Positions 4,920-6,826 of a stretch of DNA of 6,826 bases are shown in pieces. Numbering within the stretch: position 1 is the first letter of the stretch; the number at the start of each line of letters is the position of its first letter. The position numbers and the translations under genes were made by a program. Location: contig CALMTJ010000459.1 in NCBI GenBank assembly GCA_937872715.1, positions 1 to 6,826 on the forward strand, given 5' to 3'. This DNA comes from an uncultured Methylobacteriaceae bacterium. GTDB lineage: Bacteria; Pseudomonadota; Alphaproteobacteria; Rhizobiales; Beijerinckiaceae. Under the pieces are notes generated by a model, which was not told where the DNA came from, did no database searches, and saw only the letters and a program-made list of their open reading frames with translations.

Positions 4920-5317
4920 TCGTGGTCGACGCCTCGGCGATCGTCTCGATCATCAAGGGCGAGCCCGAGCGGGAGCGCTTCAGCGACGCCCTGACGGGTT
5001 CCCGATGCGTGCTCGGCGCGCCCTCCCTGATCGATGTCAAGATAGCCCTGTCTACGGCGCTGCCGGCGGAGGCGATCGACCGGTTGGTGCACAACTTCTT
5101 CGATCCTGGACGCCTTCAACTCGTCGGCTTCACGCCGGCGATGGCCGATGTCGCCGTGCTGGCATTCAGGACGTACGGCAAAGGGCGCGGCCACCCGGCC
5201 CAGCTCAATTACGGCGACTGCATGGCCTACGCGGTCGCCAAGGTGCTCGATGCGAAACTCCTCTACAAAGGCGACGACTTCGCCCGGACGGACATCCGGT
5301 CCGCGCTCGCGCCGTGA
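4916..5317 (+). CDS. vapC: PIN-domain ribonuclease toxin VapC
   Basis: A 133-residue metal-dependent endoribonuclease toxin; characterised VapC proteins cleave tRNA or the sarcin-ricin loop of 23S rRNA, and the target here cannot be told. Seen: MIVVDASAIVSI with Asp5; APSLIDV with Asp40 at the position usually held by Glu; LNYGDCMAYAVAK with Asp101; and LLYKGDDFARTDI with Asp120/Asp121. The whole resembles mycobacterial VapC30-type toxins, which share YGKGR...LNYGDC and the KG(E/D)DF ending. All acidic positions of the active site are filled, so it should be active unless the Glu-to-Asp change weakens metal binding. It starts with GTG overlapping the antitoxin stop, ensuring coupled synthesis, and its TGA overlaps the GTG start of proB. 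It has no ribosome binding site of note. Confidence 0.93.
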   Translation: MIVVDASAIVSIIKGEPERERFSDALTGSRCVLGAPSLIDVKIALSTALPAEAIDRLVHNFFDPGRLQLVGFTPAMADVAVLAFRTYGKGRGHPAQLNYGDCMAYAVAKVLDAKLLYKGDDFARTDIRSALAP

Positions 5318-6432
5318 CCCCCTCCCTCGCCCAGTTCCGGCGTGTCGTCGTGAAGGTCGGCTCGTCCCTCCTGGTGGACCGCGCGCGGGGCCGGCTGAAC
5401 CACGCCTGGCTGGCAGCCCTCGGGGAGGATCTGGCCGGGCTCCATGAGCGGGGCGCGGATGTTCTGGTCGTGTCGTCCGGCTCCATCGCGCTCGGCCGGA
5501 GCGTGCTCGGGCTCGGGACGGGCGCGCTGAAGCTCGAGGAAAGTCAGGCGGCCGCGTCCGTCGGCCAGATCTCGCTCGCCGGAACGTGGTCGGCCACGCT
5601 GGCGCAGCACGGGATCACCGCCGGGCAGATCCTCCTGACGCTGGCCGACACGGAGGAGCGCCGCCGCTACCTGAACGCCCGCGCCACCGTCTCCAAGCTC
5701 CTGGAGATGCGGGCCGTCCCGATCGTGAACGAGAACGACACGGTCGCGACGAGCGAGATCCGCTACGGCGACAACGACCGGCTGGCGGCGCGGGTCGCCA
5801 CCATGATCGGCGCCGACCTCCTGGTCCTGTTCTCGGATGTGGACGGGCTCTACACGGCCCCGCCGGCCTCCGACTCATCCGCGGAGCACATCCCGGTCGT
5901 CCGGGCCGTCACGCCGGCCATCGAGGCGATGGCCGGAGAGGCGGCGTCCAGCCTCTCGCGGGGCGGCATGCGGACCAAGGTGGACGCGGCCAAGATCGCG
6001 ACGGCCGGCGGCACCCACATGCTGATCGCCGACGGCCGCCCCAAGAACCCGCTCGCCCGGGTGGCGGGGGGCGGGCGCTGCACCTGGTTCCTGACCTCGT
6101 CCACGCCCGCCACCGCCCGCAAGACCTGGATCGCGGGCGCGCTCGAGCCGAAGGGGGTGCTGACAGTCGACGCCGGCGCGGCGCGGGCGCTGCGCGGCGG
6201 CGCGAGCCTCCTGCCGATCGGCGTGCGCAGCCTCGACGGCGTGTTCTCGCGCGGCGATGCGGTGACGGTGCGGGAGATGTCGGGGCCCGTCCTCGGGCGG
6301 GGCCTCGTGGCCTACGATTCCGACAAGGCGCTCCGCATCATCGGGCGCTCCAGCCGCGAGATCGAGGCCATCCTGGGCGTCCGGGGACGGGCGGAGATGA
6401 TCCACCGCGACGATCTCGCGCTCACCGCCTGA
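5314..6432 (+). CDS. proB: Glutamate 5-kinase
   Basis: A 372-residue cytoplasmic enzyme that phosphorylates L-glutamate with ATP to gamma-glutamyl phosphate, the first and usually proline-inhibited step of proline synthesis. Seen: amino-acid kinase domain with VVKVGSSLL (12-20), VVSSGSIALGR (52-62), IVNENDTVAT (137-146), YGDNDRLAA (151-159), LFSDVDGLY (172-180) and GGMRTKVDAAKIAT (217-230); then STPATARKTWIAG (263-275) and a C-terminal PUA domain (about 280-366). Length is normal for the two-domain form. The start GTG at 5314 overlaps the toxin stop as GTGA. The frame stays open upstream to 4834, but that part lies in the toxin-antitoxin genes and has no kinase similarity. There is no clear Shine-Dalgarno site, so translation probably depends on ribosomes finishing vapC. 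proA follows after 51 bp. Confidence 0.96.
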   Translation: MTPSLAQFRRVVVKVGSSLLVDRARGRLNHAWLAALGEDLAGLHERGADVLVVSSGSIALGRSVLGLGTGALKLEESQAAASVGQISLAGTWSATLAQHGITAGQILLTLADTEERRRYLNARATVSKLLEMRAVPIVNENDTVATSEIRYGDNDRLAARVATMIGADLLVLFSDVDGLYTAPPASDSSAEHIPVVRAVTPAIEAMAGEAASSLSRGGMRTKVDAAKIATAGGTHMLIADGRPKNPLARVAGGGRCTWFLTSSTPATARKTWIAGALEPKGVLTVDAGAARALRGGASLLPIGVRSLDGVFSRGDAVTVREMSGPVLGRGLVAYDSDKALRIIGRSSREIEAILGVRGRAEMIHRDDLALTA

Positions 6433-6438
6433 CGTCGC

Positions 6439-6464
6439 GGCCCCGCCGTGCTAAGGCGGCGGCC
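6439..6464 (+). other. Hairpin in the proB-proA gap
   Basis: GGCC (6439-6442) plus CCGCC (6443-6447) can pair with GGCGG (6455-6459) and GGCC (6461-6464), nine pairs with one bulged C and a seven-base loop containing CTAA. No T-run follows, and the proA ribosome binding site begins 7 nt later, so termination is unlikely. It may affect the relative expression of the two enzymes, or be chance in GC-rich DNA. Confidence 0.35.
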
Positions 6465-6483
6465 CCGACCGAGGAGCGTCCCC

Positions 6484-6826
6484 GTGAGCGCCGCCATCAT
6501 CGCAGAGGCCGACAACAGGAGCGGGACGGATCGCCCCCTGCCGGAGCTGATGCGGGATCTCGGCCTGCGGGCGCGCGCCGCCTCGCGGCATGTCGCGCTG
6601 GCGTCCGGCGCGGCGAAGTCGCGCGCTCTCCTGGCGGCCGCGGACGCGATCCGGGCGGCGTCCCGCGCGATCCTGGCGCTGAACGCCCTCGACGTCGCCG
6701 ATGCGCGCGCCGCCGGCCGGCCCGCTTCCTTCATCGACCGCCTCCTGCTCGATCCCGCCCGGGTGGATGCCACTGCGCGCGGCGTCGCGGCGGTCGCGGG
6801 CCTGCCCGACCCGGTCGGACGTATCC
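6484..6826 (+). CDS. proA: Gamma-glutamyl phosphate reductase, N-terminal part
   Basis: The NADPH-dependent enzyme that reduces ProB's unstable product, gamma-glutamyl phosphate, to glutamate-5-semialdehyde, which cyclises toward proline. Only 114 codons lie in the window; the gene runs off the right end. Seen: the typical N-terminal helices LGLRARAASRHVALASGAAK (26-45), ALLAAADAIRAASRAILALN (48-67), DVADARAAGRPASFIDRLLL (70-89) and VAAVAGLPDPVGRI (101-114), which match the start of the family. The catalytic cysteine lies beyond the window. The start is GTG with GAGGAG 7 nt upstream, a strong site that decides it. proA follows proB at 51 bp and is surely co-transcribed with it; ProA and ProB are thought to pass the labile intermediate directly. 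Confidence 0.93.
   Translation, partial: MSAAIIAEADNRSGTDRPLPELMRDLGLRARAASRHVALASGAAKSRALLAAADAIRAASRAILALNALDVADARAAGRPASFIDRLLLDPARVDATARGVAAVAGLPDPVGRI

Noticed and set aside
4834..5313. Upstream extension of proB through the toxin-antitoxin genes, a possible fusion
   Set aside because: The extension has no similarity to any domain and reads across vapB and vapC out of their frames; ProB has its normal length from the GTG at 5314.
1..6826. tRNA, rRNA, CRISPR array, insertion sequence or attachment site
   Set aside because: I looked for cloverleaf ends, regularly spaced repeats, transposase motifs and direct repeats flanking the toxin-antitoxin module and saw none.

Overview
The window is a very GC-rich bacterial chromosome segment. 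It most resembles the Rhizobiales, and within them Methylobacterium/Methylorubrum. The gene order rplU-rpmA-GNAT acetyltransferase-(small secreted protein)-obgE-proB-proA is, from memory, the obg locus of that group, and the protein sequences fit. The genus is an inference; no rRNA or other marker gene is present.

Left end (1-743): the first 68 bases contain only C and G and look like damaged or low-quality sequence. Just inside them, on the minus strand, the first 15 codons of an ohr gene (organic hydroperoxide reductase) can be read, with a good Shine-Dalgarno site. The gene dissolves into the C/G tract. Diverging from it is an OhrR-type MarR regulator with its peroxide-sensing cysteine. 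Between the two lies a perfect 22-bp palindrome, the obvious OhrR operator. This pair has not been reported as a gene pair by simple ORF length because ohr is only a stub here. The ohrR reading frame runs 56 bp into the 3' end of the convergent gene.

688-1278, minus strand: a SCO1/SenC copper chaperone for cytochrome c oxidase assembly, with a membrane anchor, CPDVC motif and distal histidine.

1279-2374: a promoter-like TTGACA element and a leader of about 130 nt with two hairpins, then the ribosomal protein genes rplU (L21) and rpmA (L27), closed by two successive hairpins. The second has a perfect 14-bp stem and is the likely terminator.

2416-4591: a RimJ/RimL-type GNAT acetyltransferase, a small exported protein of unknown function, and the ribosome-assembly GTPase obgE only 4 nt behind it.

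4592-5317: a type II toxin-antitoxin pair (VapB-like antitoxin, PIN-domain VapC toxin) inserted between obgE and proB. The antitoxin and toxin overlap by GTGA, and the toxin and proB overlap by GTGA again, so translation of the proline pathway is probably coupled to that of the toxin. An inverted repeat (GCTAGCT/AGCTAGC) covers the antitoxin's ribosome binding site.

5314-6826: proB (glutamate 5-kinase with PUA domain) and the first 114 codons of proA (gamma-glutamyl phosphate reductase), cut by the window end. Together they make glutamate-5-semialdehyde for proline synthesis.

The most interesting parts are the toxin-antitoxin module wired translationally into a housekeeping operon, the ohr/ohrR pair with an OhrR lacking the usual second cysteine, and the structured rplU leader. 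I see no CRISPR array, tRNA, rRNA, insertion sequence or attachment site.
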